In this document: positions 34,341 through 43,133 of the stretch, piece by piece
How positions within the stretch are numbered: position 1 is the stretch's first letter
How the letters are laid out: each line of letters starts with the position of its first letter
NCBI GenBank assembly: GCA_964424035.1
Contig: CAYRHB010000004.1
Span: 1 to 59,946 of the forward strand
Length of the DNA stretch: 59,946 bases
Origin: Leptolinea sp964424035
GTDB lineage: Bacteria; Chloroflexota; Anaerolineae; Anaerolineales; Anaerolineaceae
Reading direction: 5' to 3'
Program-made: the position numbers and the translations under genes
Notes under the pieces: model-generated
Told to the model about the DNA's origin: nothing
Databases searched by the model: none
The model's input: only the letters and a program-made list of their open reading frames with translations

Positions 34341-36086
34341 ATGAATAATGAACAATTTGCCGAAATATTTGACCGCATCGCTGACCTGATGGAGATCAAG
34401 GGTGAGGTGATCTATAAAACACTGGCATACCGGAAAGCGGCGGAAAACATCCGCTCACTTCCCGGCAGCCTGATCGGGATCCAACAACAGGGGAAACTGA
34501 TGGAAATCCCCGGGGTCGGGAAAGCCATCGCGGAAAAGCTTGAAGAGATCATTAGTACCGGTAAGCTGGGTTTTCTCGAACGGTTGGAGGATGAAGTCCC
34601 CGTTGGATTACTGGAAGTACTCAAAGTCCCGGATATCGGCCCGAAAAAAGCCGCGCTTTTCTGGAAACAGGCGGGTGTAACGTCGCTCACTGACCTTGAA
34701 GAGGCTGTAAAAACCGGAAAGATCCGGGTTCTGCCCGGAATGGGCGAGAAATCGGAAGCCCGCATTCTGGCGGGGATTGAAGCGTTAAAACGCCGCGGTC
34801 ACCGCTTGAATCTGGATACGGCACGCGGAATTGCGGACCGCTGGTTGGATTGGATCAGGCAGCAGCCTGGTGTTGACCGCGCGGAAGCCGCCGGCAGTCT
34901 GCGCCGCTGGAAAACAACCATCGGTGACATTGATATCGTTGTGGCAATCAATGAGCCGGCAGATTTGATGGAAGCGCTTTCCACCCACCCGGACATCCGG
35001 CGGGTGCTTGGAACCGGTGAAAACAAGACAAGCCTCGAATTACCCGGCGGCGTCAATATGCAGGTCTGGACACAACCAACGGATCGCTTTGGAACCCTGC
35101 TCCAATTTGTTTCCGGTTCAAAAGACCATAACGTGAGTTTGAGGGCTCTGGCTCAAAAAAAGGGGATGTCTCTCAGTGAACGCGGGATATCGATGGAAGA
35201 TGGCCGTGAAACGTTCTTCTCTGAGGAGGAAAAGGTATACGAAACCCTGGGTCTCGATTGGATCCCACCTGAGCTGCGGGAGGACAGGGGGGAGATCAAA
35301 GCGGCTCTGGAACATAAATTGCCGGTATTGATCGAAGCAGGTCAGATAAAAGCCGAGTTGCACACACATTCCACCTGGAGTGATGGTGTGAATACCATTG
35401 CAGAGATGGCTCAAGGCTGTATCAATCGAGGGATCAAAGTGTATGGTGTGGCAGACCATTCGGGTGGTCTGGGGATTGCCGGAGGTATGAAGCTGGAGGA
35501 TCTGAAAGAGCGCCAGAAAGAGATCCGGGCGGCTCAATTGCGTTTCGGTGATGACATTGCGATTTTAAGCGGCAGCGAGATTGAGATCCGGGCGGATGGT
35601 ACGCTGGATTATGATGATGAAACCCTGGCCTGGCTGGATGTGGTTGTGGCATCCCTGCATGTCTCACTCCGCCAGCCCAGAGATGTGATCACCGGTCGAT
35701 TAGTGAATGCCATACGGCATCCGCATGTGGATATCATCGGCCATGCCAGCGGACGCCTGCTGCCAAACCGTGAAGGGGCTGACCTTGATTGGGATCTGGT
35801 ATTGGAGGAAGCCGCACGATCTGGGGTGGCTTTTGAAATCAACGCAAACCCATCACGATTGGATCTGGATGAGGTGCATGTGAAGCAGGCGGCTGAAATG
35901 GGTATACCGGTTTTTATCAACACAGATGCCCATTCCGTGGGCCAGCTTGATCTGATGGTCTATGGCGTGTCAGTGGCGCGACGTGCCTGGCTGAATCCGG
36001 AACAGGTGCTTTCCACCTGGGAACCGGACCGGCTTCTGGAATGGTTAAAGACGCCCAAACACGAGCGGAAAAGGCTGATGGCGTGA
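34341..36086 (+). CDS. polX: DNA polymerase X with PHP exonuclease domain
   Basis: From ATG 34341 the protein has 581 residues. The N-terminal polymerase X core has helix-hairpin-helix motifs (I-P-G-V-G-K-A-I-A-E-K-L and V-P-D-I-G-P-K-K-A) and the nucleotidyltransferase acidic pair in G-D-I-D-I-V-V. The C-terminal PHP domain has H-T-H-S-T-W-S-D-G and later H-A-S-G and D-A-H-S metal ligands. It fills gaps in base-excision repair and has 3'-5' exonuclease activity in relatives. The ATG at 34296 would place the promoter and part of the terminator inside the gene and is rejected. It overlaps the biotin ligase by 4 bases. Confidence 0.94.
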   Translation: MNNEQFAEIFDRIADLMEIKGEVIYKTLAYRKAAENIRSLPGSLIGIQQQGKLMEIPGVGKAIAEKLEEIISTGKLGFLERLEDEVPVGLLEVLKVPDIGPKKAALFWKQAGVTSLTDLEEAVKTGKIRVLPGMGEKSEARILAGIEALKRRGHRLNLDTARGIADRWLDWIRQQPGVDRAEAAGSLRRWKTTIGDIDIVVAINEPADLMEALSTHPDIRRVLGTGENKTSLELPGGVNMQVWTQPTDRFGTLLQFVSGSKDHNVSLRALAQKKGMSLSERGISMEDGRETFFSEEEKVYETLGLDWIPPELREDRGEIKAALEHKLPVLIEAGQIKAELHTHSTWSDGVNTIAEMAQGCINRGIKVYGVADHSGGLGIAGGMKLEDLKERQKEIRAAQLRFGDDIAILSGSEIEIRADGTLDYDDETLAWLDVVVASLHVSLRQPRDVITGRLVNAIRHPHVDIIGHASGRLLPNREGADLDWDLVLEEAARSGVAFEINANPSRLDLDEVHVKQAAEMGIPVFINTDAHSVGQLDLMVYGVSVARRAWLNPEQVLSTWEPDRLLEWLKTPKHERKRLMA

Positions 36087-36892
36087 TCCCGGGAGAACCA
36101 TTCGATCAGGAACATATAGAAAAGCGTTTGTCCGGATTGCCGCTGGGAAGTATCCGCTTCTTCGAGTCAACCGGTTCAACCAATGATGACGCTTTGATTT
36201 GGTTGTCAGAAGGAGCCAGCGACGGCAGCCTGATCGTGGCGGATGAGCAAACTTCCGGCAGGGGGCGGATGAAACGCCACTGGATCACCCGGAAAGGCAC
36301 GGCACTGGCTTTCAGCCTTGTATTCAAGCCGGAACTAATTTCCTCTCTTCCCATGTATGCCCCCCTGGGAGCGCTGGGGGTATCCATAGCTCTGGAAAAC
36401 CTGTATGGCGCAAAACCTGAAATCAAATGGCCAAATGATATTTTAATGAACCGGAAAAAGGCATGCGGAATCCTTGCTGAAGCGTCATGGCAGGATGGCA
36501 ACCTGAACGGAGTGGTGCTTGGAATTGGCATCAATATTGCATCTTCATCTGTGCGCCATGATGATGAATTCCTCTTCCCCGCGGTTTCACTGGAAGAAGC
36601 CCTGCGGATGCCGGTTGACCGCCTGGATTTGCTGGCAGAAATACTGCAAATGATCTTTATCTGGCAGGGAAGACTGGATACAGCGGAATTCATCGAAGAA
36701 TGGAACCGCCGACTGGCTTTTCGCGGAGAAATGGTCACGATCAACCAGCCAGGGAAGGAACCAATGATGGCAACCATTTTGCATATCGCCCGGGATGGTT
36801 TATTATGGGTTAGACGTGAAAGTGGCGAAGAAGTACCTGTTTCAGCTGGAGATATCGCAAGGTACGAAAATAATCTGAAACCGGAATGTTGA
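36083..36892 (+). CDS. birA: Biotin--[acetyl-CoA-carboxylase] ligase
   Basis: Read from GTG 36083 (GTGA overlap with the polX stop) the protein has 269 residues. It shows the biotin-protein ligase core: S-T-G-S-T-N-D-D, the ATP/biotin loop G-R-G-R-M-K-R-H-W, and K-W-P-N-D-I, plus the small C-terminal SH3-like domain. It attaches biotin to carboxylase carrier proteins. There is no N-terminal helix-turn-helix, so it is enzyme only, not a repressor as in E. coli. An ATG at 36041 inside polX is possible but adds a tail without family similarity. Confidence 0.92.
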   Translation: MIPGEPFDQEHIEKRLSGLPLGSIRFFESTGSTNDDALIWLSEGASDGSLIVADEQTSGRGRMKRHWITRKGTALAFSLVFKPELISSLPMYAPLGALGVSIALENLYGAKPEIKWPNDILMNRKKACGILAEASWQDGNLNGVVLGIGINIASSSVRHDDEFLFPAVSLEEALRMPVDRLDLLAEILQMIFIWQGRLDTAEFIEEWNRRLAFRGEMVTINQPGKEPMMATILHIARDGLLWVRRESGEEVPVSAGDIARYENNLKPEC

Positions 36893-36906
36893 CCGGGAGG
36901 CTGTAT

Positions 36907-37128
36907 ATGCTAGACGATTTCCGCAATACACAAGAAGAACAATATGAAGAACCGACCATGCAGGCAGGAATACAACCTGAGTATGAACCCAGCCCGTCAT
37001 CCGGTAGATTTCTGGGAATGACGCCTTTCCAGCGCTTTATTATTATTTTCCTTCTGTTTATGCTTACCTGTGTGTTGGGATCTTTTTGTCTGCTGGTAAC
37101 CGAAAGGATCATTCCACCATTCTTTTAG
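36907..37128 (+). CDS. Small single-helix membrane protein, function unknown
   Basis: The 73-residue protein starts at ATG 36907, eight bases after GGGAGG. It has an acidic, Gln/Glu-rich N-terminal half and one transmembrane helix (about 44-66, F-I-I-I-F-L-L-F-M-L). It is the last gene of the polX-birA unit before a strong terminator. I do not recognise the family. An ATG at 36886 is possible but lies upstream of the ribosome site. Confidence 0.65.
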   Translation: MLDDFRNTQEEQYEEPTMQAGIQPEYEPSPSSGRFLGMTPFQRFIIIFLLFMLTCVLGSFCLLVTERIIPPFF

Positions 37129-37143
37129 ATCGATACGAATCAT

Positions 37144-37182
37144 AAAGCTCCGGGATCTTATCAAATCCCGGAGCTTTTTTTT
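37144..37182 (+). terminator. Strong bidirectional intrinsic terminator
   Basis: AAAGCTCCGGGAT (37144-37156) and ATCCCGGAGCTTT (37165-37177) form a 13-bp stem with an 8-base loop, followed by five more T residues. The A-run at the left gives a short U-run for the opposite strand. It separates the polX-birA unit from convergent gyrA. Confidence 0.93.
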
Positions 37183-37187
37183 GAAAA

Positions 37188-39704
37188 TTACGGTGATAAT
37201 GGTTTTATTGGTTGGACACTTGTAACATCCAACTGGGTCAGGCGGGCCATCGATACAGCCAGATGACTTTTGGTGAGATTGATGATGCGTACCCCTCGGC
37301 TGGCACGACCCTGGGAGGCAATATCTTTTACCTTGATCCGCAACATGAGACCGCCACTGGTCATAATGGTTACTTCTTCTGTATCTTTTACAATACGGGC
37401 TGAAACGATTGGGCCGGTTTTGGTCAGGGCTTTTTCATCCATGGTCATTACACCAGCGGTCGCGCGTCCCTTGGCGGGGTAATTCTTAATGGCTGTCCGT
37501 TTTCCGTAACCCTGTTCAGTCAGAGTCAACAGGAAACTATCCGGTTCAACCACTTCCATTGAAGTGACTTTGTCACCGGCTGCGAGCTTGATACCCACAA
37601 CACCGGATGCCTGGCGTCCCATGGAACGCACGGCGCTTTCCTTCATGCGAAGCGCTTTACCCATCTTGGTTACCAGAATGATCTCGTCATTGCCGCTGGT
37701 CTGGCGTACCCAGCCCAATTGGTCTCCTTTTTCAAGGCTCATAGCGATCAATCCGCTTGTGCGGACGGAGGAGAATTCAGAAAGGACGACGCGTTTGATC
37801 TTACCGCTGACGGTTGCCATGGTGAAATACGAGGCTGTTTCAAAGTCTTGCACGGCGACAGCGGTCGTGATCTTTTCATCCCCACCAATGGAGAGGATAT
37901 TTTGGATCGGGATACCTTTGTCTGTGCGGTTGGCATCCGGGAACTGGTATGCCTTTTCCGAATAGACTTTCCCCTGGTCAGAGAAGAAGAGGATCGTATT
38001 CAGGCTGCGGGCCGGGATGAGCATGGCGATTTCATCTTCGCCCTTCATACCCTGGCCTGAAACACCCCGTCCACCCCGTCCCTGGGTTTTGTACTGGCTT
38101 GTCTGGGTGCGTTTCACATAACCACGCTGGGTTATGCTGATCAATACCGGGACGTCAGCCTGGAGGTCTTCTTCATCCAGCTTTTCAGATGCGTCATGGG
38201 CAATGCGGGTCCGGCGTTCATCGCCGTACTTGGTGCCGATTTGTTTAAGGTCATCTTCAATGACCTTCAGTATTTTACGTGGACTGGCAAGCAAGTCTTC
38301 CAAATATGCGATGAGTGCTTTAACTTCCTTGGCTTCCTTTTCGATCTTTTCGCGTTCAAGGGCAGCCAGACGGCGCAACTGCATATCCAGAATGGCCTGA
38401 GCCTGGATTTCTGTCAGTTTGAATTTGTTCATCAAACGGGTTTTCGCCACATCGGCGTCCGGTGATCGCCGGATGGTGGCAATGACCTCGTCCAGATTGG
38501 CCAGCGCGATCAGCAAACCTTCCAGTATATGCATGCGGGCGCGGGCTTTATCCAGTTCATACTGGGAACGGCGGGTAATGACATCCCGGCGGTGTTCAAT
38601 GAAGATATGCAGTGTCCGCTTAAGGGATAGTGTCCGTGGTTCACCATCCACCAGGGCAAGTAGTTGAACCCCGAAGGTGGATTGAAGGGGCGTGAACTTA
38701 AAGAGTTGATTTAACACCTTGCGCGGTTCCGCGCCGCGTTTCAATTCGATCACAATGCTCATGCCACGACGGTCGGATTCATCCCGCAGGTCGGTGATGT
38801 TATCGATACGGCCTTCACGTACAAGTTCCGCGATGCGTTCGATAAGGCTGGATTTGTTTACCTGATATGGAATTTCTGTGACCACGATCGCAAAACGTCC
38901 GCCGCGTATCTCTTCAATATGTGCCAGACCGCGCAGGACAATTCTGCCCCGGCCTGTGGAATAAGCCTGGCGGATGCCCTCAGTTCCAACAATCACACCT
39001 CCGGTCGGGAAGTCCGGTCCGGGGAGCATTTCCATTAACTTGTCCGGCGTTAAATTGTCGATATTGTCGTAATTGTCGATCATATAGGAGATGGCATTTA
39101 CCAGTTCCCGTAAATTGTGGGGCGGAATATTGGTCGCCATCCCAACCGCGATACCCGAAGAACCGTTCAGCAACAAATTGGGCAGCCGGGAGGGTAAAAC
39201 GGTCGGCTCTTTCAATGTGGCATCAAAATTGTCAACAAATTCGACTGTATTCTTGTCGATATCCATCAACATTTCTTCGGCCATCAAACCAAGGCGGGCT
39301 TCGGTGTAACGCATGGCAGCCGGAGAATCTCCGTCGATGGAACCGAAGTTCCCCTGGCCATCAACCAGCGGGTATCGCATGGAAAAATCCTGTGCCATAC
39401 GGGCCATGGCGTCATAAACAGCCGAATCGCCGTGGGGATGGTATTTGCCAAGCACTTCACCGACAATACGGGCTGATTTTTTGTAGGGTGAGTTATGGTG
39501 ATTGGCAAGCCCGAGCATGCCAAACAAAATGCGGCGGTGGACGGGTTTTAACCCATCACGGGCGTCAGGAAGAGCCCGGGCAACGATCACGCTCATGGCG
39601 TAATCGAGGTAGGCTTTCTTCATCTCATGGTCGATATCGACAATGGGATTCTCTTCAACGGGTGGTTCAGTTGGAACGGGATTTTCGGGGGTTCTGGGTG
39701 TCAT
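37188..39704 (-). CDS. gyrA: DNA gyrase subunit A
   Basis: The 838-residue protein has the type IIA topoisomerase breakage-reunion domain with catalytic Tyr133 in M-R-Y-T-E-A-R, the R-D-G-L-K-P-V-H-R-R segment and a six-bladed C-terminal beta-pinwheel. A GyrA-box variant Q-G-R-G-G-R-G marks it as gyrase rather than topoisomerase IV. With GyrB it introduces negative supercoils. gyrB is not in the window. A minus-strand TATAAT (39716-39721) lies 11 bases before the ATG, giving a very short leader, and no Shine-Dalgarno is seen. Confidence 0.96.
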   Translation of the reverse strand: MTPRTPENPVPTEPPVEENPIVDIDHEMKKAYLDYAMSVIVARALPDARDGLKPVHRRILFGMLGLANHHNSPYKKSARIVGEVLGKYHPHGDSAVYDAMARMAQDFSMRYPLVDGQGNFGSIDGDSPAAMRYTEARLGLMAEEMLMDIDKNTVEFVDNFDATLKEPTVLPSRLPNLLLNGSSGIAVGMATNIPPHNLRELVNAISYMIDNYDNIDNLTPDKLMEMLPGPDFPTGGVIVGTEGIRQAYSTGRGRIVLRGLAHIEEIRGGRFAIVVTEIPYQVNKSSLIERIAELVREGRIDNITDLRDESDRRGMSIVIELKRGAEPRKVLNQLFKFTPLQSTFGVQLLALVDGEPRTLSLKRTLHIFIEHRRDVITRRSQYELDKARARMHILEGLLIALANLDEVIATIRRSPDADVAKTRLMNKFKLTEIQAQAILDMQLRRLAALEREKIEKEAKEVKALIAYLEDLLASPRKILKVIEDDLKQIGTKYGDERRTRIAHDASEKLDEEDLQADVPVLISITQRGYVKRTQTSQYKTQGRGGRGVSGQGMKGEDEIAMLIPARSLNTILFFSDQGKVYSEKAYQFPDANRTDKGIPIQNILSIGGDEKITTAVAVQDFETASYFTMATVSGKIKRVVLSEFSSVRTSGLIAMSLEKGDQLGWVRQTSGNDEIILVTKMGKALRMKESAVRSMGRQASGVVGIKLAAGDKVTSMEVVEPDSFLLTLTEQGYGKRTAIKNYPAKGRATAGVMTMDEKALTKTGPIVSARIVKDTEEVTIMTSGGLMLRIKVKDIASQGRASRGVRIINLTKSHLAVSMARLTQLDVTSVQPIKPLSP

Positions 39705-39715
39705 AGATGGGATGA

Positions 39716-39721
39716 ATTATA
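39716..39721 (-). promoter_or_regulatory. -10 box of gyrA, very short leader
   Basis: TATAAT on the minus strand, 11 bases before the gyrA ATG, so the transcript would begin only a few bases before the start codon. No clear -35. The rest of the 173-bp gap upstream (39722-39877) shows nothing convincing. Confidence 0.45.
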
Positions 39722-39877
39722 CCTCACAGAGAAGATAGTAAATTGCGCGTAGGTAGGATGTAGTTTGAGGATCAGTTTTCAGCACCCGGAGATCACCCCC
39801 CCATCCTTTATTTATTCTGGTCCGGGCTGGGAAGGAATATGACCTCAAGTCCCCATAAATTCACCAATTGAGCCGGT

Positions 39878-41812
39878 TTAATACCCGGTAAATGCTGAAA
39901 TAATACCCATGATCAACATGAACAGGATTTGAAGCGCAAACAAACCGCCAAGAATATACCCTAAAAGGATCCATGGATTGGACGATGAAACAGCCTGAAC
40001 AGGCTGGCTTTCAGCCAGTTGACGAACGATTCGAGCTGTTTCTTTCGCGGAATCGAGCCGGTTTTCCCGAACCACTCCCTGCCATATCCATCCATCCCTT
40101 TCCGCAGGCAGGATAATGTGTTTTCCTGAAAAGGATCCAATGGCATGTTTCGCCGGGGTTACCTCCCCTGTCAGTATTCTGGAAGAATAGATAACCGCTT
40201 TATAGGATCCCAACTCACTGTCATCTTTAAGAGTTTCATGCGATTGGACAAGCAGGGGAATTTGCGGGGCGATGATCTTCAATTTTTCCGCAACCAGTTG
40301 CCCGTATTCCGGGTTGTCATCGGAAATCAACAACACCGGAAATGCTGCATGCAACCCTTCGATAGCGGCTTGAGATACCTTGCCGTCGTTACGCAGGACA
40401 ATAAAATGGTACACAAGCCAGATCACAACGATAATCAGGGTGGCAGAATCATGTGCCAGTTCTATGAGCGGATTCCCTGCATTCTCAACCGTCAAAGAGC
40501 TGATCAGATGGTACAAAAAGAGTCCCGCGGAGGACATCAATCCCACGACCAGCGAGAACAGGATCAGATACAGATAACTTTTCCGGATGGTAGACCGCCG
40601 GGCATGATCACCGGAATCATCGATTTGGGAAGCTTTTGTTTGTAGTCCGGGCCAGTAATGCAGCCAGACGGGAAGCCCCACTGCAAGCATCGACAGGGAT
40701 GAGCTGATGGATCCGGCATAGTAGGAAATACCGGTGAAATCTTCAAACAGGATATCTACAAATACACCGGCAATGATCTGGACTCCAATGAAAACAGCCA
40801 GATTCCCCAGAATGGACAGTATGTAGAAATACAACCGGCGAAGGGCATCACGCCGTATGATATTGCTCTCTTCGTCGATTGTCCGGTTCCATACATGCCC
40901 AAAATAAGCCCATATTGTGCCCATTGGTATGCCGTATGAAAGCGCGGATTTGATCCGTTCCAACATTTCGAAAAAAAGGACGGGCTGCTGATCAAGCACA
41001 GTACGCAATAGAATAAACAGAATCCACCCGGCGCACGAAAGGGTTGTTATGATCCCCCCCAACGCCAGCAGGTAAAGCACAACCAGGCGTAATATGGAGA
41101 ATTTTTCCTCCCGGTCAGAAATGGATTGTTGTATCACCTGCCAGTTGTATACCCACAGGGGGGTGGAGATCAGCGCAATAGCCAGCCCATTGGCCAGCAA
41201 TTCACGACCCGGATTCCCGAGGCTGGTGGGGGTGCTGAAAATGTATTGCAACAGGAACACGGCGCTGAAAACAACCAGCACCAGGCTGTAGAGCATCCAG
41301 ATATAGCGGAAGAGACGGCGGGTTTCTGATAATGTGTTTCCCGGAACCTGGGAAGCCCATTCTTCCCGAAGAATATTGCGGAAATACAGGAAAACGATCA
41401 CCATCACAACAATAGCAACCAGGTTGTCAGCCACGGTCTGATCGGCACCGAGAAATGAAAATGTGTTATCGAGTTCGAATAAATTCGTTGTGATCCGGTT
41501 AACCAGGGCGATCACATTCTGCGCGATGGGGATCAGTGTGGCAAGGTATGTTCCATATAGAAACAATTCCCGCAGACGGCTGGCGCGTTCTTCCACATTC
41601 TGGCGGATATCTCTCTGAAGGAAGAGCCAGTGGAACAGGAAGATGGGAAGGCCTACGATCAGGAATGCCAGTCCACCGGCTATTTGATCACCGATATTAT
41701 TCAACGATGAAGCATCAAAAAGTGTCCGTGCCAGTGTAATGACACTCCACATAACAACTTCGAGGCTGATGAACGTCACGAGGTAAAAATACAGACGGCG
41801 AACGGTACGCAT
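39878..41812 (-). CDS. Membrane protein with six DUF5671-like repeats and a soluble domain
   Basis: The 644-residue protein is built from six related units (about 4-70, 78-150, 164-230, 237-312, 322-393, 407-476). Each starts with an R-x-x-[YFL]-x-Y pattern (R-R-L-Y-F-Y in units 1 and 5) and contains two transmembrane helices ending in an aromatic-rich loop (H-W, Y-N-W, H-Y-W, Y-H-F). This fits DUF5671. A soluble alpha/beta-like region (about 478-605, starting near P-V-L-L-I-S-D-D-N-P-E-Y) follows, then one last helix (613-640). Function unknown; the twelve-plus-one helix layout could make a channel, sensor or scaffold. AGGAG lies 6 bases before the ATG. It is downstream of an NTF2-like anchored protein and upstream of gyrA. 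Confidence 0.82.
   Translation of the reverse strand: MRTVRRLYFYLVTFISLEVVMWSVITLARTLFDASSLNNIGDQIAGGLAFLIVGLPIFLFHWLFLQRDIRQNVEERASRLRELFLYGTYLATLIPIAQNVIALVNRITTNLFELDNTFSFLGADQTVADNLVAIVVMVIVFLYFRNILREEWASQVPGNTLSETRRLFRYIWMLYSLVLVVFSAVFLLQYIFSTPTSLGNPGRELLANGLAIALISTPLWVYNWQVIQQSISDREEKFSILRLVVLYLLALGGIITTLSCAGWILFILLRTVLDQQPVLFFEMLERIKSALSYGIPMGTIWAYFGHVWNRTIDEESNIIRRDALRRLYFYILSILGNLAVFIGVQIIAGVFVDILFEDFTGISYYAGSISSSLSMLAVGLPVWLHYWPGLQTKASQIDDSGDHARRSTIRKSYLYLILFSLVVGLMSSAGLFLYHLISSLTVENAGNPLIELAHDSATLIIVVIWLVYHFIVLRNDGKVSQAAIEGLHAAFPVLLISDDNPEYGQLVAEKLKIIAPQIPLLVQSHETLKDDSELGSYKAVIYSSRILTGEVTPAKHAIGSFSGKHIILPAERDGWIWQGVVRENRLDSAKETARIVRQLAESQPVQAVSSSNPWILLGYILGGLFALQILFMLIMGIISAFTGY
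40385..41803 (-). repeat. Six tandem coding repeats (DUF5671-like units)
   Basis: Six two-helix units of about 67-76 residues with spacing of 72-86 residues occupy this part of the gene. Units 1 and 5 are most alike (both R-R-L-Y-F-Y). Unit 2 and unit 6 are the most divergent. Confidence 0.65.
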
Positions 41813-41849
41813 GGCTGCTCCTGACGAATTTTTTGGTTATGAAGAGGGT

Positions 41850-42335
41850 TCAGTATTTGTACTGGTAATCGTTCTCATACCAGCTATAACCCCAGAACGG
41901 GTTGGGAAATTCATGGATCTTCCAATCTCCATTCTGTTTGACCAGGTCGACGGTTTCATGAGATCGTGAAATGTCATTAAACGGTCCGCCATAGCTTCTT
42001 TGAACGATCACTGTCACGAAAGATTTATCCCCTGTTATGGATTTTGTTCCGATGGTCAGGCCAGCCCGGCTATACGATTCAAAACTGGTGGTGAAGAATT
42101 CGCGGAATTCATCAAAATCAGGTTTTCGGTATTTCGTATCTTCCGCTAAAAAGCCATAGGCTTTTTCATAATCCTTCTTCTGAAGAGCCAGAACATAATC
42201 CTGGATGACGCCTTCCGGAGTGTTTTCACCGCTATAGTGGGTTTCGCCGCGCCGGATAAAGAACAGGGTCAGGGAAACGACTATCAGAACAGCAATACCA
42301 ATCAATATGGCAATGAGAAACCTATCACGTTTCAC
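41850..42335 (-). CDS. Membrane-anchored NTF2-like (DUF4878-type) protein
   Basis: Read from GTG 42335, which follows GAGGAGG at ideal spacing, the protein has 161 residues. A signal anchor (I-A-I-L-I-G-I-A-V-L-I-V-V) is followed by an extracytoplasmic cystatin/NTF2-like domain: G-V-I-Q-D-Y-V-L-A-L-Q-K-K-D-Y-E-K-A-Y, later G-D-W-K-I-H-E-F. Such domains are common modules with no fixed function. An ATG at 42386 lacks a ribosome site. It is probably cotranscribed with the DUF5671-repeat gene, which begins 37 bases downstream. Confidence 0.78.
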   Translation of the reverse strand: MKRDRFLIAILIGIAVLIVVSLTLFFIRRGETHYSGENTPEGVIQDYVLALQKKDYEKAYGFLAEDTKYRKPDFDEFREFFTTSFESYSRAGLTIGTKSITGDKSFVTVIVQRSYGGPFNDISRSHETVDLVKQNGDWKIHEFPNPFWGYSWYENDYQYKY

Positions 42336-42404
42336 GTTGTCCTCCTCTGACAGGTGGTCTGATAGAACCATATACGCCATTTCCATTGTACCCGTTGCGG
42401 ATAC

Positions 42405-42439
42405 AAAACCAACCCGGATTGGTGATGTCCGAGTTGGTT
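42405..42439 (-). terminator. Intrinsic terminator of xpt
   Basis: Read on the minus strand, AACCAACTCGG pairs with CCGGGTTGGTT (10 of 11 bp, one mismatch), with an 11-base loop and TT(T)TG after it. It lies 28 bases after the xpt stop. Confidence 0.65.
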
Positions 42440-42467
42440 GTTAAAGAGGGTTTTTGGGTCTTACAGC

Positions 42468-43040
42468 TCAATCGATGAACTTAAAGGTGCCATTTTCCAT
42501 CGATTCGATGCAAACCAACGAAACAACAGGGACGCCCACTGATTCAAGGTTCTTGCGTCCGCCTTCAAATGATTTTTCGATCAATGTACCAATACCAACA
42601 ACTTCAGCCCCGGCTGCCTGTACCAGGCGGACCAATCCCAGGATCGTTGAACCAGAGGCGAGAAAATCGTCAATGATGAGGACTTTTTCTCCCCGGGGGA
42701 GGTAATCGGGAGAGACGATCAGGTCGACCATGTTCCCTTTTGTGTGTGAAGGCGCTACTGTGAAATAAACCTGGTCAGGCATGGTGATCGGTTTATGCTT
42801 GCGGGCGTAGACCACAGGCAAAGACAGATGTTTGGCTGCCATTAATGCCGGTGCGATCCCCGATATCTCTGCTGTTAAAATCCTGTCTGCTTTGCAACCG
42901 GCAAATGCATGGGCGAATTCAGCTCCACAGGCATCCATCAGGGCAGGATCGACCTGATGATTGATAAAGCTGTCTACCCGAAGAATACCGTTCTGTAAAT
43001 ATTTGCCTTCCGCCAATATCCTGTCTTTTAAAGCCTGCAT
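42468..43040 (-). CDS. xpt: Xanthine phosphoribosyltransferase
   Basis: The 190-residue protein matches the B. subtilis Xpt type from end to end: L-R-V-D-S-F-I-N-H-Q-V-D-P near the N-terminus, S-G-I-A-P-A, V-V-Y-A-R-K-H-K and the PRPP-binding motif V-L-I-I-D-D-F-L-A-S-G. It salvages xanthine to XMP. AGGAGG lies before the ATG. No purine riboswitch fits in the 93-bp gap to maf, although in Firmicutes xpt is often controlled by one. Confidence 0.95.
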   Translation of the reverse strand: MQALKDRILAEGKYLQNGILRVDSFINHQVDPALMDACGAEFAHAFAGCKADRILTAEISGIAPALMAAKHLSLPVVYARKHKPITMPDQVYFTVAPSHTKGNMVDLIVSPDYLPRGEKVLIIDDFLASGSTILGLVRLVQAAGAEVVGIGTLIEKSFEGGRKNLESVGVPVVSLVCIESMENGTFKFID

Positions 43041-43133
43041 GCCTATCCTCCTGATGAATATCCTGCAATTGTATCGTCATTTTATTAATTACTTCGAAAT
43101 GGCATCAACCATCCGTGTTAAAATTCTTAAAAG

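Noticed and set aside
36106..36777. Minus-strand open frame of 223 codons
   Set aside because: It is antisense to the biotin ligase gene and Ser/Arg-rich without domain features.
38921..39706. Plus-strand open frame of 261 codons
   Set aside because: It is antisense to gyrA, with an Arg/Cys/Trp-rich translation and no domain.
43041..43133. Purine riboswitch ahead of xpt
   Set aside because: The gap is too short for the three-way junction, and the conserved loop sequences are absent.
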